From contig DDZY01000206.1 of the NCBI GenBank assembly GCA_002346525.1, positions 11,726 through 26,728 of the forward strand: a stretch of DNA of 15,003 bases, written 5' to 3'. A program made the position numbers and the translations under genes. This document shows, in pieces, positions 1 through 7,649 of this stretch. Source of the stretch: Proteobacteria bacterium UBA2996. Lineage in GTDB: Bacteria; Pseudomonadota; Gammaproteobacteria; Arenicellales; UBA868. Numbering within the stretch: position 1 is the stretch's first letter; the number at the start of each line of letters is the position of its first letter. The notes below the pieces were generated by a model, which saw only the letters and a program-made list of their open reading frames with translations, made no database searches and was not told the DNA's origin.

Positions 1-165
1 CTCGGGGGATTGGCGGGCCTCGTCGTAGGCAGCCTCGAGGTCCAGAATCAATGGCATCAACGTTTCGGCAACGAAACGCCCTCCAAACAGCCCGAAATGG
101 CCGCGTTCATCGGGACCGCTTCGATACGACTCAAGGGGTTCGGTATTCTTATTGGTCGGTGCCAT
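1..165 (-). CDS. trpB: Tryptophan synthase beta chain, N-terminal 55 residues (runs off left edge)
   Basis: TrpB condenses indole with serine to give tryptophan, using pyridoxal phosphate, in a complex with TrpA. Reading the minus strand from the ATG at 165-163 gives 55 codons with no stop to the window edge. The product contains GHFGLFGGRFVAETLMP followed by LDLEAAYDEARQSPE, the conserved N-terminal stretch of TrpB1-type beta chains. The PLP lysine and the rest of the enzyme lie outside the window. A GAAGAG stretch (plus-strand 171-176), five bases before the ATG, can serve as ribosome binding site. The gene diverges from truA. That is notable because trpF sits in the truA operon, whereas trpB and trpF are often neighbours on one strand. 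Identification is strong despite the short length; trpA is expected beyond the left edge but is not visible. Confidence 0.9.
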   Translation of the reverse strand, partial: MAPTNKNTEPLESYRSGPDERGHFGLFGGRFVAETLMPLILDLEAAYDEARQSPE

Positions 166-298
166 AAGTGCTCTTCAATTATCCGGAAATACGAAGACAG
201 TACCTATCTCAACTGAACAACCCCGAGCTGGGGCGACAGAGGAGTGGGTACAATCTGCAAAACACGTTCCCCGATTCTACAACACGAGTGACTCCCCC
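166..298. promoter_or_regulatory. Divergent trpB/truA intergenic region
   Basis: This 133-bp gap between the two divergent start codons should hold promoters for both directions. On the plus strand the best -10 candidate is TACAAT at 249-254 (5 of 6 consensus bases). No good -35 lies 16-18 bp upstream, so the truA promoter is only tentative. On the minus strand no convincing -35/-10 pair was seen for trpB. A short CCCC/GGGG inverted repeat occurs at 221-233. Its role is unknown. Confidence 0.35.
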
Positions 299-1120
299 TT
301 GGACGTCGACAACATTCCATCCACTGTCTCAACGGGTTCTGCGCGCTACGCTGTTGGGGTCGAATACGATGGGAGTCGGTTTCATGGTTGGCAGAGTCAA
401 TCGGGGGTGCGCACGGTCCAGGATTGCATCGAGAAGGCTCTAAGCGCAGTTGCGTCTGAGGCAATCCGCGTTGTGACGGCAGGCCGTACCGATACCGGTG
501 TGCACGCGACCGGTCAGGTTTGCCACTTCGATTCTGCGGCGGATCGCTCCTCGCTTAACTGGCTCAGGGGCGCCAACACGCTCCTGCCGAGCGGGTCGGC
601 CTTAACGTGGATCAAAGAAGTCGACCGCACGTTTCACGCGCGCTTCACTGCGCTGTCGAGGCAGTACCGATATATCCTATTCTGCCGAGACGTTCGGCCC
701 ACCTATTTATCCGGAAAAGTGACCTGGACCTACGAAAAACTAGATGTGGAGCGTATGAAACGTGCAGCTGCGTTGTTGCAAGGTCGACATGATTTTTCGG
801 CCTTTCGGGCGAGCGGTTGCCAGTCGAAACAGCCGGTTCGAGAGATTTATGAACTGTCTGTGAATAGTGAAGGCCCATGGATATGGATAGATATTGAGGC
901 CGATGGTTTTCTCCAACATATGGTGAGGAATATCGCCGGGGTGCTCACTGCGGTTGCAAACGGCTCGAAGCCCATCCCTTGGGTGGAGGAGGTTCTGCAA
1001 AGCTGTGACAGATCGGCAGGGGGGGTAACAGCACTCCCTGACGGTTTGTATTTTAGCGGGGTTAGGTATCCCGAGGTATTTAGGATTCCCTCACCGCCTG
1101 AGCCCTGCAAGTTCTGGTAA
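299..1120 (+). CDS. truA: tRNA pseudouridine(38-40) synthase TruA
   Basis: TruA converts uridines 38-40 in the anticodon arm of many tRNAs to pseudouridine in the cytoplasm. The protein carries the family motifs VEYDGSRFHGWQ near the N terminus, AGRTDTGVHA with the catalytic aspartate at about residue 65, and FLQHMVRNIAGVL in the C-terminal half. The frame stays open upstream to 152, overlapping trpB, but has no ATG before the conserved core. A TTG at 299 gives 273 residues, close to the E. coli length of 270, and has a GAG at 286-288, ten bases upstream, as a weak ribosome binding site. I therefore choose TTG 299, with moderate certainty about the exact start. It is the first gene of the cluster running through purF; trpF follows after 36 bp. 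Confidence 0.93.
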   Translation: MDVDNIPSTVSTGSARYAVGVEYDGSRFHGWQSQSGVRTVQDCIEKALSAVASEAIRVVTAGRTDTGVHATGQVCHFDSAADRSSLNWLRGANTLLPSGSALTWIKEVDRTFHARFTALSRQYRYILFCRDVRPTYLSGKVTWTYEKLDVERMKRAAALLQGRHDFSAFRASGCQSKQPVREIYELSVNSEGPWIWIDIEADGFLQHMVRNIAGVLTAVANGSKPIPWVEEVLQSCDRSAGGVTALPDGLYFSGVRYPEVFRIPSPPEPCKFW

Positions 1121-1156
1121 GCACCGCCGGTAGAGGAGCAAGGGTAAAATAGGCGG

Positions 1157-1816
1157 GTGCGAACCCGAGTGAAAATTTGCGGCCTGACTCGCGAGAACGA
1201 CGCAGCAGTCGCTATTGCCTCTGGCGCGGATGCGTTGGGCCTTATTTTCTTTCCGCAAAGTCGTCGTGCCGTAGCCCTGGAGCAAGCAGCATCCCTTGCG
1301 GACTCGGTACCGGCACTGGTTGACCTCGTGGGCGTGTTTGTTGACCCCAGTGAAGCCGAAGTGTCCAATGTGCTCGATCGCGTCCCACTAACCGTTCTCC
1401 AGTTTCATGGGGAAGAAACGCGCGAGCACTGCGAACGATTTGGGTTGCCCTACATCAAGGCTGTCCGGATGCGCGACGAAGTGGATTTAGACATTGTCTG
1501 CGATCAGCATCCCAGCGCGAGTGCGTTCTTATTGGATACTTATGATCCTGAAACGGTGGGGGGCACCGGGGCGGCTTTCGACTGGGATCGTGCTCGGGTC
1601 AGCCTGCCGGCGCCAGTAATCCTGGCCGGAGGCCTGGATGCGGGAAATGTCGGTGACGCGCTTGCGCAGTCTGGCGCCTGGGCCGTGGACGTCAGTACCG
1701 GCGTTGAATTAGAGCCGGGGATAAAAAGTCCGGAAAAGATGGTTGAGTTCTGTCAGGCGGTTCGCGCCTGGGATCTGCACGGCGCCGGGTCGACTGCGGG
1801 AGGGGCAAGGACATGA
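1157..1816 (+). CDS. trpF: Phosphoribosylanthranilate isomerase
   Basis: TrpF isomerises N-(5-phosphoribosyl)anthranilate to CdRP, the third step of tryptophan synthesis after chorismate. The 219-residue protein is a single TIM barrel with VKICGLTR at the N terminus (general base Cys8), LQFHG in the middle, FLLDTYDP with the general acid Asp127, then GGTG, ILAGGLDAGNV and AVDVSTGVE...PGIKSPEKM, which form the phosphate-binding end. The start is GTG at 1157; a second GTG at 1169 would remove four residues before the core. AGAGGAG at 1132-1138 is rather far from the start, while AAGGG at 1140-1144 is better spaced. Its stop overlaps the accD start as ATGA, implying translational coupling. Monofunctional, not fused to trpC. 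trpB lies on the other strand beyond truA. Confidence 0.95.
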   Translation: MRTRVKICGLTRENDAAVAIASGADALGLIFFPQSRRAVALEQAASLADSVPALVDLVGVFVDPSEAEVSNVLDRVPLTVLQFHGEETREHCERFGLPYIKAVRMRDEVDLDIVCDQHPSASAFLLDTYDPETVGGTGAAFDWDRARVSLPAPVILAGGLDAGNVGDALAQSGAWAVDVSTGVELEPGIKSPEKMVEFCQAVRAWDLHGAGSTAGGART

Positions 1817-2739
1817 GCTGGTTTGACCGATTGATTCCCCCCAAGATCAAGGATGTGGCCTCGGTGGCTACCCGGAGGGGGGTGCCGCAGGGGCTTTGGC
1901 GCAAGTGCGATGATTGCAGCACCGTCCTGTACGGCGCAGATCTTGACCGTGGAATGCAGGTTTGTCCGAAGTGCGGCCATCACATGCGTTTGAGCGCGAG
2001 AGCGCGCCTGAGTGGTTTTCTGGACGACGGCCGATTTGAGGAGATTGGACCCGGGTTGCGCGCAGTTGATGTACTGACCTTTCGTGACGCCAAGCGCTAT
2101 CGCGATCGACTTTCGGAAGCAGGCAAGGCAAGTCAGGAACCAGAGGCTCTGGTCGCCGGCCGGGGTACGCTTCTGGGCATTCCCGTTTCAGTAGCGGCGT
2201 TTGAGTTTGCCTTCATGGGCGGATCCATGGGCTCCGTCGTAGGCGAAAAATTTACGCGATGCGTTGATGATGCGGTCGAACAAGGAAACCCCTTTATCTG
2301 CTTTAGTGCAAGCGGAGGGGCGCGAATGCAGGAGGGCTTGTTCTCTCTTCTGCAGATGGCCAAGACCACATCGGCCTTGAATCATTTGAAGAATGCGAAA
2401 TTGCCTTTCGTTTCGGTCTTGACCGATCCCACAATGGGCGGGGTCTCCGCAAGCCTCGCGATGCTCGGTGATCTCATCATTGCCGAGCCGCGTGCACTGA
2501 TTGGATTCGCTGGCCCGCGGGTAATCGAGCAGACGGTTCGGGAAACGCTGCCGGAAGGATTTCAGCAGTCCGAGTTTTTGCTCGAACATGGCGCTATCGA
2601 CATGGTGGTGACTCGGAACGAATTGCGCGACACCATCGGTGATGCGATCCAGACACTGGGGTTCGGGCCGGTTCAAACGGCAGGGGCCGAGTTGTTGTTT
2701 CCCGGGGAAGCCCCCGTGCCTGCTTCCGATCTCGAATAA
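1813..2739 (+). CDS. accD: Acetyl-CoA carboxylase carboxyltransferase beta subunit
   Basis: AccD pairs with AccA to transfer the carboxyl group from carboxybiotin to acetyl-CoA, giving malonyl-CoA for fatty acid synthesis. The 308-residue protein has the N-terminal four-cysteine zinc ribbon (Cys32, Cys35, Cys51, Cys54). The crotonase-fold carboxyltransferase domain follows, with EFAFMGGSMGSVVGEKF, SASGGARMQEG and DPTMGGVSASLAMLGD, then GFAGPRVIEQT. Length is normal for the family. The ATG overlaps the trpF stop by four bases, and GGAGG at 1799-1803 is well placed as ribosome binding site. The accD-folC-dedD-cvpA-purF order that starts here is the same as in E. coli. Confidence 0.97.
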   Translation: MSWFDRLIPPKIKDVASVATRRGVPQGLWRKCDDCSTVLYGADLDRGMQVCPKCGHHMRLSARARLSGFLDDGRFEEIGPGLRAVDVLTFRDAKRYRDRLSEAGKASQEPEALVAGRGTLLGIPVSVAAFEFAFMGGSMGSVVGEKFTRCVDDAVEQGNPFICFSASGGARMQEGLFSLLQMAKTTSALNHLKNAKLPFVSVLTDPTMGGVSASLAMLGDLIIAEPRALIGFAGPRVIEQTVRETLPEGFQQSEFLLEHGAIDMVVTRNELRDTIGDAIQTLGFGPVQTAGAELLFPGEAPVPASDLE

Positions 2740-2748
2740 GCCTGGGCG

Positions 2749-4041
2749 ATGCGGCTGCAGTCTGACTGGGAGCTAAGCGACTGGCTCCACTATATCGAGT
2801 CCATACATCCAAGAACGATCGATCTCAGCCTGGACAGGGTAAGGCGGGTGTTGCACTGTCTCATCCCAACCTACCCGAGGGTCATCATTACAGTCGGCGG
2901 CACCAATGGAAAAGGATCAACGGTCGCGATGCTGGATGCGGTCTATCGATCCGCGGGATATCGAGTCGGTACGTATACCTCCCCGCACCTGGTGGACTAC
3001 GGCGAGCGGGCGAAAGTGAATGGCCACCCGGCTTCTGCCGATCGACTCTGCCAGGCGTTCCAATCAGTCGAATGCGTGCGCGGCAATATCCCGCTGACCT
3101 ATTTCGAGTTTGGCACGCTCGCTGCTTTAGAGATCTTTTCGCGTTCTGGACTGGATATCTGGATTCTGGAGGTTGGAATGGGAGGGAGATTGGATGCTGT
3201 TAACGCCGTGGATGCTGATCTCGCCATCATTACGTCAATCGATTTGGATCATCAGGCCTGGCTGGGCCATTCCCGGGAGGAGATCGGGAAGGAGAAAGCG
3301 GGTATTCTGCGGTATCGCGGATGCGCCGTCGTCTCAGATTCTGACCCTCCCACAACAATAACAGAGCGTCTGGCGGCTCTACAGTGCGACTGGCGCCTTG
3401 CGGACCGCGACTTTTCTGTTGAGGAAGTCAACGGCAAGAGGGTTTTCTCATCAGCAGGGCCAAAGTGGACTCACCCGTCTTTCTTAGGGCATATGGAAGT
3501 CGAGTCGACAAGTCCAGTCTGGTCTCAAAATCTAGCCGGCGCCCTGGCGGCTATCCGATTGCTCCAGAAGAAGCTCCCGGTCACCCGCGAGCATGTTTCG
3601 GCACTGAATGGATTGTCGGTGCCCGGTCGCCAGGAGCGGGTCGGTGGCGATGTTTCGATTTGGTTTGACGTTGGGCACAACCTGCAGGCTGTCTGTGCAC
3701 TGGCACAAGCGCTGCGTGCCGAGTCTGTCTCAGGCAAAACGCGGGCCGTATTTGCAATGCTAAAAGACAAGGATATCGCGCAGGCAGTTGAGGTGATGCG
3801 TTCTGCCATAGATTATTGGTATCCGGCAACCCTCGAGGATGGGCGGGCACTGGCTGATGATGAACTGCGCTCTGCATTATCCGGGTTAGCCATTGTCGAT
3901 GCTGGCCAAGGGCAAACACCGCAAGCGTGTTATCGGGCTGCCGTGCAGGCGAGCGGACCGGGCGATCGAGTGGTGGTCTTCGGATCGTTTTACCTGGTGG
4001 GTGATATACTGGCCGTGCATTCAGAACGGGCACCTGGATAA
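2749..4041 (+). CDS. folC: Bifunctional folylpolyglutamate synthase / dihydrofolate synthase
   Basis: FolC adds glutamate to dihydropteroate to make dihydrofolate and then extends the polyglutamate tail of folates, both with ATP. The 430-residue protein has the Mur-ligase-like architecture: P-loop GTNGKGST at residues 51-58, TYTSPHL, GMGGRLDAVN, SIDLDHQAWLG with the metal-site histidine, and EKAGIL carrying the lysine that is carbamylated in this family. The C-terminal domain contains WFDVGHN. ATG 2749 lies nine bases after the accD stop with only a weak purine stretch before it, suggesting coupling. The TAA stop is followed immediately by the dedD ATG with no gap. Confidence 0.96.
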   Translation: MRLQSDWELSDWLHYIESIHPRTIDLSLDRVRRVLHCLIPTYPRVIITVGGTNGKGSTVAMLDAVYRSAGYRVGTYTSPHLVDYGERAKVNGHPASADRLCQAFQSVECVRGNIPLTYFEFGTLAALEIFSRSGLDIWILEVGMGGRLDAVNAVDADLAIITSIDLDHQAWLGHSREEIGKEKAGILRYRGCAVVSDSDPPTTITERLAALQCDWRLADRDFSVEEVNGKRVFSSAGPKWTHPSFLGHMEVESTSPVWSQNLAGALAAIRLLQKKLPVTREHVSALNGLSVPGRQERVGGDVSIWFDVGHNLQAVCALAQALRAESVSGKTRAVFAMLKDKDIAQAVEVMRSAIDYWYPATLEDGRALADDELRSALSGLAIVDAGQGQTPQACYRAAVQASGPGDRVVVFGSFYLVGDILAVHSERAPG

Positions 4042-4653
4042 ATGGAAACCCCCTCGGAGCCGGCGTTCAATCTGAAGCATCGTGTAACCGGAGCGCTAAT
4101 CCTTTTGGCGTTGCCCGTGCTGCTATTGCCGTGGCTACTCGGTGGTGAAGCGGGTTACGAAGTTGTACACGAGCCCGCCGACTTTCTCGAACCAAAAGGC
4201 GAGTTCAACTCCTCAATTGGACCCTCCACGGCATCGCAGGGTGCCATGGAAAAGTCCGAGTCGGATGTTTCCGATGCGTCGGGGGATCAAATATCAACAA
4301 AAAACCCTGAACCAACCGCTTCGGGAAAATTGGAGAAGCCAAAAGATAACGGTGAAGGTGGTGATAATGAGGATAATGTGACGGCTGTCTCGGTCGCTCC
4401 CGCGCTTATTGGAGTGCAACAGGGCTGGGTAGTCCGGGTGGGGGTATTTTCTCAAGCAGAAAATTTAAAGAAACGCTCAAGCCTCCTCAAAGACAACGGA
4501 ATGACTCCGCACCAGGAGAATATAAAGATTAACGGTCGCGTCGCGGTCCGGATCTTTCTGGGCCCGTTTTCAGATTTAGCGGCAGCTGAGCGCGAGAGCG
4601 GCAAGGCAATGCTTGTCACCGGAGAGCCGGCTTTTGTCGTCGAACTCAATTGA
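4042..4653 (+). CDS. dedD: DedD-like inner-membrane SPOR-domain protein
   Basis: This is a bitopic membrane protein with a periplasmic SPOR domain, which in the family binds septal peptidoglycan lacking stem peptides and brings the protein to the division site. The 203 residues divide into a short cytoplasmic start, one transmembrane segment at about 15-34 (with the DedD-type signature LKHRVTGALILLALPVLLLP), a hydrophilic low-complexity linker rich in Ser, Glu, Lys and Asn at about 40-120, and a C-terminal SPOR domain from about 126 to 203 (GWVVRVGVFS ... VRIFLGPFSDLAAAE). The start codon directly abuts the folC stop, so translation is probably coupled. Position between folC and cvpA matches E. 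coli dedD. The sequence is divergent in the linker, so the symbol rests on architecture and context. Confidence 0.9.
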   Translation: METPSEPAFNLKHRVTGALILLALPVLLLPWLLGGEAGYEVVHEPADFLEPKGEFNSSIGPSTASQGAMEKSESDVSDASGDQISTKNPEPTASGKLEKPKDNGEGGDNEDNVTAVSVAPALIGVQQGWVVRVGVFSQAENLKKRSSLLKDNGMTPHQENIKINGRVAVRIFLGPFSDLAAAERESGKAMLVTGEPAFVVELN

Positions 4654-4689
4654 GACTGTGTCGTTCTTAGATATTGGCAGGCTATTACA

Positions 4690-5247
4690 ATGAATGGAAT
4701 TGTGAGTGTCTGGCCTTCGCTTGTCGACGTTGCCATTGTTTCGACGATGGCGCTCTCACTGGTGTTCGGCCTATTTCGAGGGTTGCTGCGAGAGTTGCTG
4801 TCTTTGATCTCCTGGATAACGGCATTCTGGATTGCTTACCGGCATAGCGCTGATGTGGCGCAGACCATCGATCCGGTATTGCAAAACCCAACGCTGTCTC
4901 GAGTGGTTGCGGCGGTCCTGGTGTTTGTGGGCGTATTGGTCGGGTTGCTGCTTCTAGCGAGCCTGATTACCAAGATCTTCAAGGCAACCGGCCTTGCCGG
5001 GATGGATCGTCTGTTGGGCGGATTATTTGGGTTGGTTCGCGCTCTCGTTATTCTCGGTGCTGTGCTCTTGCTCAGCCGTAACTCCGGCGCCCCCCAACAG
5101 GATTGGTACAATGCTTCGATGATGATCCCATTGATTGATCCAGCGGTGGATTGGACGGCACAGTACCTCGCGCCCGGGATGCTGGAGGGATTTGGATCCC
5201 ACCTGCTGGACGGCGGGCTGCCGAGCGCCTCGGACACTACAGACTAA
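4690..5247 (+). CDS. cvpA: CvpA family inner-membrane protein (colicin V production homologue)
   Basis: CvpA proteins are small polytopic inner-membrane proteins found next to purF. E. coli CvpA was first noted as needed for colicin V export, and its molecular role is still poorly defined. The 185-residue product has four hydrophobic segments, at roughly residues 10-28, 33-50, 69-97 and 108-130. The family signature VDVAIVS...FGLFRGLLRELLSLISW spans the first two, and GMDRLLGGLFGLVRAL precedes the fourth. The C-terminal part is soluble and may be extracytoplasmic. GGCAGG at 4676-4681 is eight bases before the ATG. It lies 36 bp after dedD and 22 bp before purF, a pairing conserved across proteobacteria. 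Confidence 0.93.
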   Translation: MNGIVSVWPSLVDVAIVSTMALSLVFGLFRGLLRELLSLISWITAFWIAYRHSADVAQTIDPVLQNPTLSRVVAAVLVFVGVLVGLLLLASLITKIFKATGLAGMDRLLGGLFGLVRALVILGAVLLLSRNSGAPQQDWYNASMMIPLIDPAVDWTAQYLAPGMLEGFGSHLLDGGLPSASDTTD

Positions 5248-5269
5248 ATTTCGAGGAGAGTCGCTAACG

Positions 5270-6787
5270 ATGTGTGGTGTCGTCGGTATTGTTGGAACGG
5301 GTCCTGTCAATCAGCAGATTTATGATGCGCTAACCGTGGTTCAGCATCGGGGGCAGGATGCGGCGGGTATCATGACTTGTGACGGTCGGCGGGTTTTTCT
5401 CCGCAAAGATAGCGGTCTTGTGCGCGATGTGTTCCAGGCTCGTCACATGCTCCAACTGGAGGGCAATATGGGGCTTGGTCACGTGCGGTACCCAACTGCT
5501 GGAGGCGACAATCGCTCAGAAGCGCAGCCTTTCTACGTTAATTCCCCTTTTGGCCTGGCTCTGGGGCATAACGGAAACCTCGTCAACGCACGTGAACTCA
5601 GTGAGGAGTTATTTCAGGACGATCTCCGTCAGATAAACACGGGTTCAGACTCTGAGGTTCTGCTGAACGTGTTTGCGCACGAACTCATGGAATTTGTGCG
5701 TGGTGGTGACGCCCTACTCCAGACCCAAAACGTCTTTGACGCCGTCCGTCGACTGCATGAAAGGTGCCAGGGCGCCTATGCGGTCGTCGTGATGATCGTG
5801 GGGTATGGCCTGGTGGCATTTCGCGACCCGTACGGTATTCGACCGCTGGTGTTGGGCGAGCGCGCCGGCGTGCAGGGGCGTTCACTGATGGTCGCTTCCG
5901 AAAGCGTCGCGTTGGATGTGCTCGGATACCAGCATCTTGGGGATATCGCTCCCGGGGAGGCAGTGGTTATCAAGCCCGATGGCACCATCGAAAGGGAAAT
6001 CTGCGCGTCGCAGACTGAGTTGACGCCGTGCCTTTTTGAGTACGTTTATCTGGCGCGCCCAGATTCGATCTTGGATGACGTCGCGGTTTACAAGAGTCGT
6101 TTGCGAATGGGTGAGAAACTGGCGGAGCACATGCTGACCGTCTGGCCGGATCATGATATTGACGTGGTCATCCCCATCCCGGATACCAGCCGGACCTCCG
6201 CCCTCCAGCTGGCCAATGTCGCCGAGCTGAAGTATCGAGAAGGATTTATCAAGAATCGGTATATAGGGCGCACGTTCATCATGCCGGGTCAGGCGCAGAG
6301 ACAGAAATCAGTTCGACAAAAGTTGAACGCGATCGACCTGGAATTTCGGGGCAAGAACGTGCTACTGGTGGATGATTCAATCGTTCGTGGCACGACGTCG
6401 CAGCAGATCATTCAGATGGCCCGCGACGCCGGCGCCAAGAAAGTGTATTTTGCTTCCGCTGCCCCTCCGGTGCGCTATGCTAACGTCTATGGCATCGATA
6501 TGCCCTCGCGCTCAGAACTGGTTGCGAACGGGAGGACAGAGGAGGAGGTCGGGGAATTTATTGGAGCCGACCGGTTGATCTACCAGCGCCTGGATGATTT
6601 GATTGATGCAGTGCGCGAGGGAAATCCGGAGATCGCCCGGGTTGACGCCTCCTGCTTCGATGGTAACTACATCACGGGTAACGTCAGTGATGACTTTTTG
6701 CGCGCACTGGCAGGGGCTCGCAGTGACCTCGCCAAGACCAAAAGTACCGAAGCGCTCGATGTCTCTGAGGTCAGCGCCTACCACTGA
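5270..6787 (+). CDS. purF: Amidophosphoribosyltransferase
   Basis: PurF makes 5-phosphoribosylamine from PRPP and glutamine, the first committed step of purine synthesis. The chosen ATG gives a protein starting MCGVVGIVG, so Cys2 becomes the N-terminal nucleophile of the class II glutaminase after Met removal; any upstream start would block this. The length of 505 residues equals that of E. coli PurF as I recall it. The glutaminase part contains GLGHVRYPTAGG and LGHNGNLVN. The phosphoribosyltransferase part has the PRPP loop VLLVDDSIVRGTTS with acidic pair Asp368-Asp369. GAGGAGA at 5253-5259 is an excellent ribosome binding site. The frame is also open for 45 codons upstream inside cvpA, which is incidental. 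It is the last gene of the cluster. In E. coli, purF is repressed by PurR, but no operator was identified here. Confidence 0.98.
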   Translation: MCGVVGIVGTGPVNQQIYDALTVVQHRGQDAAGIMTCDGRRVFLRKDSGLVRDVFQARHMLQLEGNMGLGHVRYPTAGGDNRSEAQPFYVNSPFGLALGHNGNLVNARELSEELFQDDLRQINTGSDSEVLLNVFAHELMEFVRGGDALLQTQNVFDAVRRLHERCQGAYAVVVMIVGYGLVAFRDPYGIRPLVLGERAGVQGRSLMVASESVALDVLGYQHLGDIAPGEAVVIKPDGTIEREICASQTELTPCLFEYVYLARPDSILDDVAVYKSRLRMGEKLAEHMLTVWPDHDIDVVIPIPDTSRTSALQLANVAELKYREGFIKNRYIGRTFIMPGQAQRQKSVRQKLNAIDLEFRGKNVLLVDDSIVRGTTSQQIIQMARDAGAKKVYFASAAPPVRYANVYGIDMPSRSELVANGRTEEEVGEFIGADRLIYQRLDDLIDAVREGNPEIARVDASCFDGNYITGNVSDDFLRALAGARSDLAKTKSTEALDVSEVSAYH

Positions 6788-6800
6788 TCGCAGACTCAGA
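6764..6800. terminator. Possible stem-loop at the purF/lpxH convergence
   Basis: The sequence around the purF stop can fold into an inner stem GGTCAG (6769-6774) with CTGATC (6784-6789, one G-U pair) and an outer stem TCTGA (6764-6768) with TCAGA (6796-6800), separated by an asymmetric internal loop. No T-run follows on either strand. This is therefore not a standard intrinsic terminator; it may only slow convergent transcription, or be chance. Confidence 0.25.
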
Positions 6801-6805
6801 TGTCG

Positions 6806-7540
6806 TTAAAAATCCAGTCGCCGTAGATTCCCTGAGAAAGCGAGCTCCACTCCGGCTGCGCTCAGTCGAATCCAACTGGGCTCGGGCGTCCAGTCTCCCA
6901 GCACGATGCGGTGGGCGCCATGAGGGGAATCACATCGATGGATAGCTGGCCGGTGCGTGTGACCATGAATCAGGGTGTCCACGCCATGCGAATGCATGAT
7001 CTCCTCCACGGCTTGCTGGTTTACATCCATAATCTCCATCGTTTTCTGAGTCTTGTCGTCCTCGCTACGATAACGTGCCAGTTTCGCCAACCCATCACGC
7101 TCGGCAACGGACTTGTCCAAAAATGCCCTCTGCCAGTCCGCAGACCTAACCAACTTCCGGAATGCCTGGTGGGGGAGATCGTCTGTACACAAACTGTCCC
7201 CGTGCATCAGCAAAACGCGGCGACCGTCCACCCGAATAACATGTTCGTCCGCAATGAGTTGTATTCCACAGCGGTCGGCAAAGTGTTGTCCAAGAAGAAA
7301 GTCTCGATTGCCTGAAAGAAAGAAGATATTGATCCCGCGCTGAGATAACGAGGTTAAGAGTCGTTCAACGGCGCCATGACCGAGGAATTCGACGGCGTCA
7401 TCACCCAGCCAGTATTCGAAAAGATCTCCCAGAATGTACAGATCATCCCCGACGGAGAGTGTGCCTGCAAACGCATCGAATTGACTGAGAAGTTCCGGCC
7501 GGTCCGGGCTCAGGTGTAGGTCGGAGATCAAGTGGATCAA
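6806..7540 (-). CDS. lpxH: UDP-2,3-diacylglucosamine diphosphatase LpxH
   Basis: LpxH hydrolyses UDP-2,3-diacylglucosamine to lipid X and UMP, the fourth step of lipid A synthesis at the inner face of the cytoplasmic membrane. The 244-residue protein shows all calcineurin-type phosphoesterase motifs: ISDLHL (Asp7, His9), ILGDLFEYW (Asp39), SGNRDFL (Asn77), MHGD (His112) and GHTHRP (His194, His196). The family stretches SLCTDD and MDVNQ are also present. The start is TTG at 7540. No ATG or GTG lies upstream in frame before a stop, and the conserved core begins within four residues. A GGAA stretch upstream is a weak ribosome binding site. It is convergent with purF (18-bp gap) and divergent from cysS. 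In E. coli ppiB lies in this divergent pair, and it is absent here. The enzyme implies a Gram-negative outer membrane with lipid A. Confidence 0.96.
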   Translation of the reverse strand: MIHLISDLHLSPDRPELLSQFDAFAGTLSVGDDLYILGDLFEYWLGDDAVEFLGHGAVERLLTSLSQRGINIFFLSGNRDFLLGQHFADRCGIQLIADEHVIRVDGRRVLLMHGDSLCTDDLPHQAFRKLVRSADWQRAFLDKSVAERDGLAKLARYRSEDDKTQKTMEIMDVNQQAVEEIMHSHGVDTLIHGHTHRPAIHRCDSPHGAHRIVLGDWTPEPSWIRLSAAGVELAFSGNLRRLDF

Positions 7541-7593
7541 AATACGTTCCGGGCGGGTTTCGGGATTATCTCTAAATCTAACGCTCCGCTGAG

Positions 7594-7622
7594 TTGGAGA
7601 ATACCCTGCATTTGGTTAACAT
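7594..7622 (+). promoter_or_regulatory. Candidate cysS promoter
   Basis: TTGGAG at 7594-7599 and TAACAT at 7617-7622 are separated by 17 bp and would start transcription near 7629, leaving a leader of about 20 bases with GAGGA (7638-7642) seven bases before the cysS ATG. Matches are modest (3 of 6 and 4 of 6), so this is tentative. No T-box-like or other long leader fits in the 109-bp lpxH/cysS gap, and no convincing lpxH promoter was seen on the other strand. Confidence 0.4.
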
Positions 7623-7649
7623 TCGCCACCCGCTGATGAGGATGTCTGA

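Noticed and set aside
152..298. Upstream extension of truA by 49 codons from TTG 152
   Set aside because: It overlaps the trpB start region, resembles no TruA sequence, and would give a protein much longer than the family.
3581..4033. Minus-strand frame of 150 codons within folC
   Set aside because: It is a shadow of folC, whose motifs are intact, and no family features are seen in it.
5135..5269. Upstream extension of purF by 45 codons inside cvpA
   Set aside because: PurF needs Cys directly after the initiator Met as nucleophile, and the strong ribosome binding site sits before ATG 5270.
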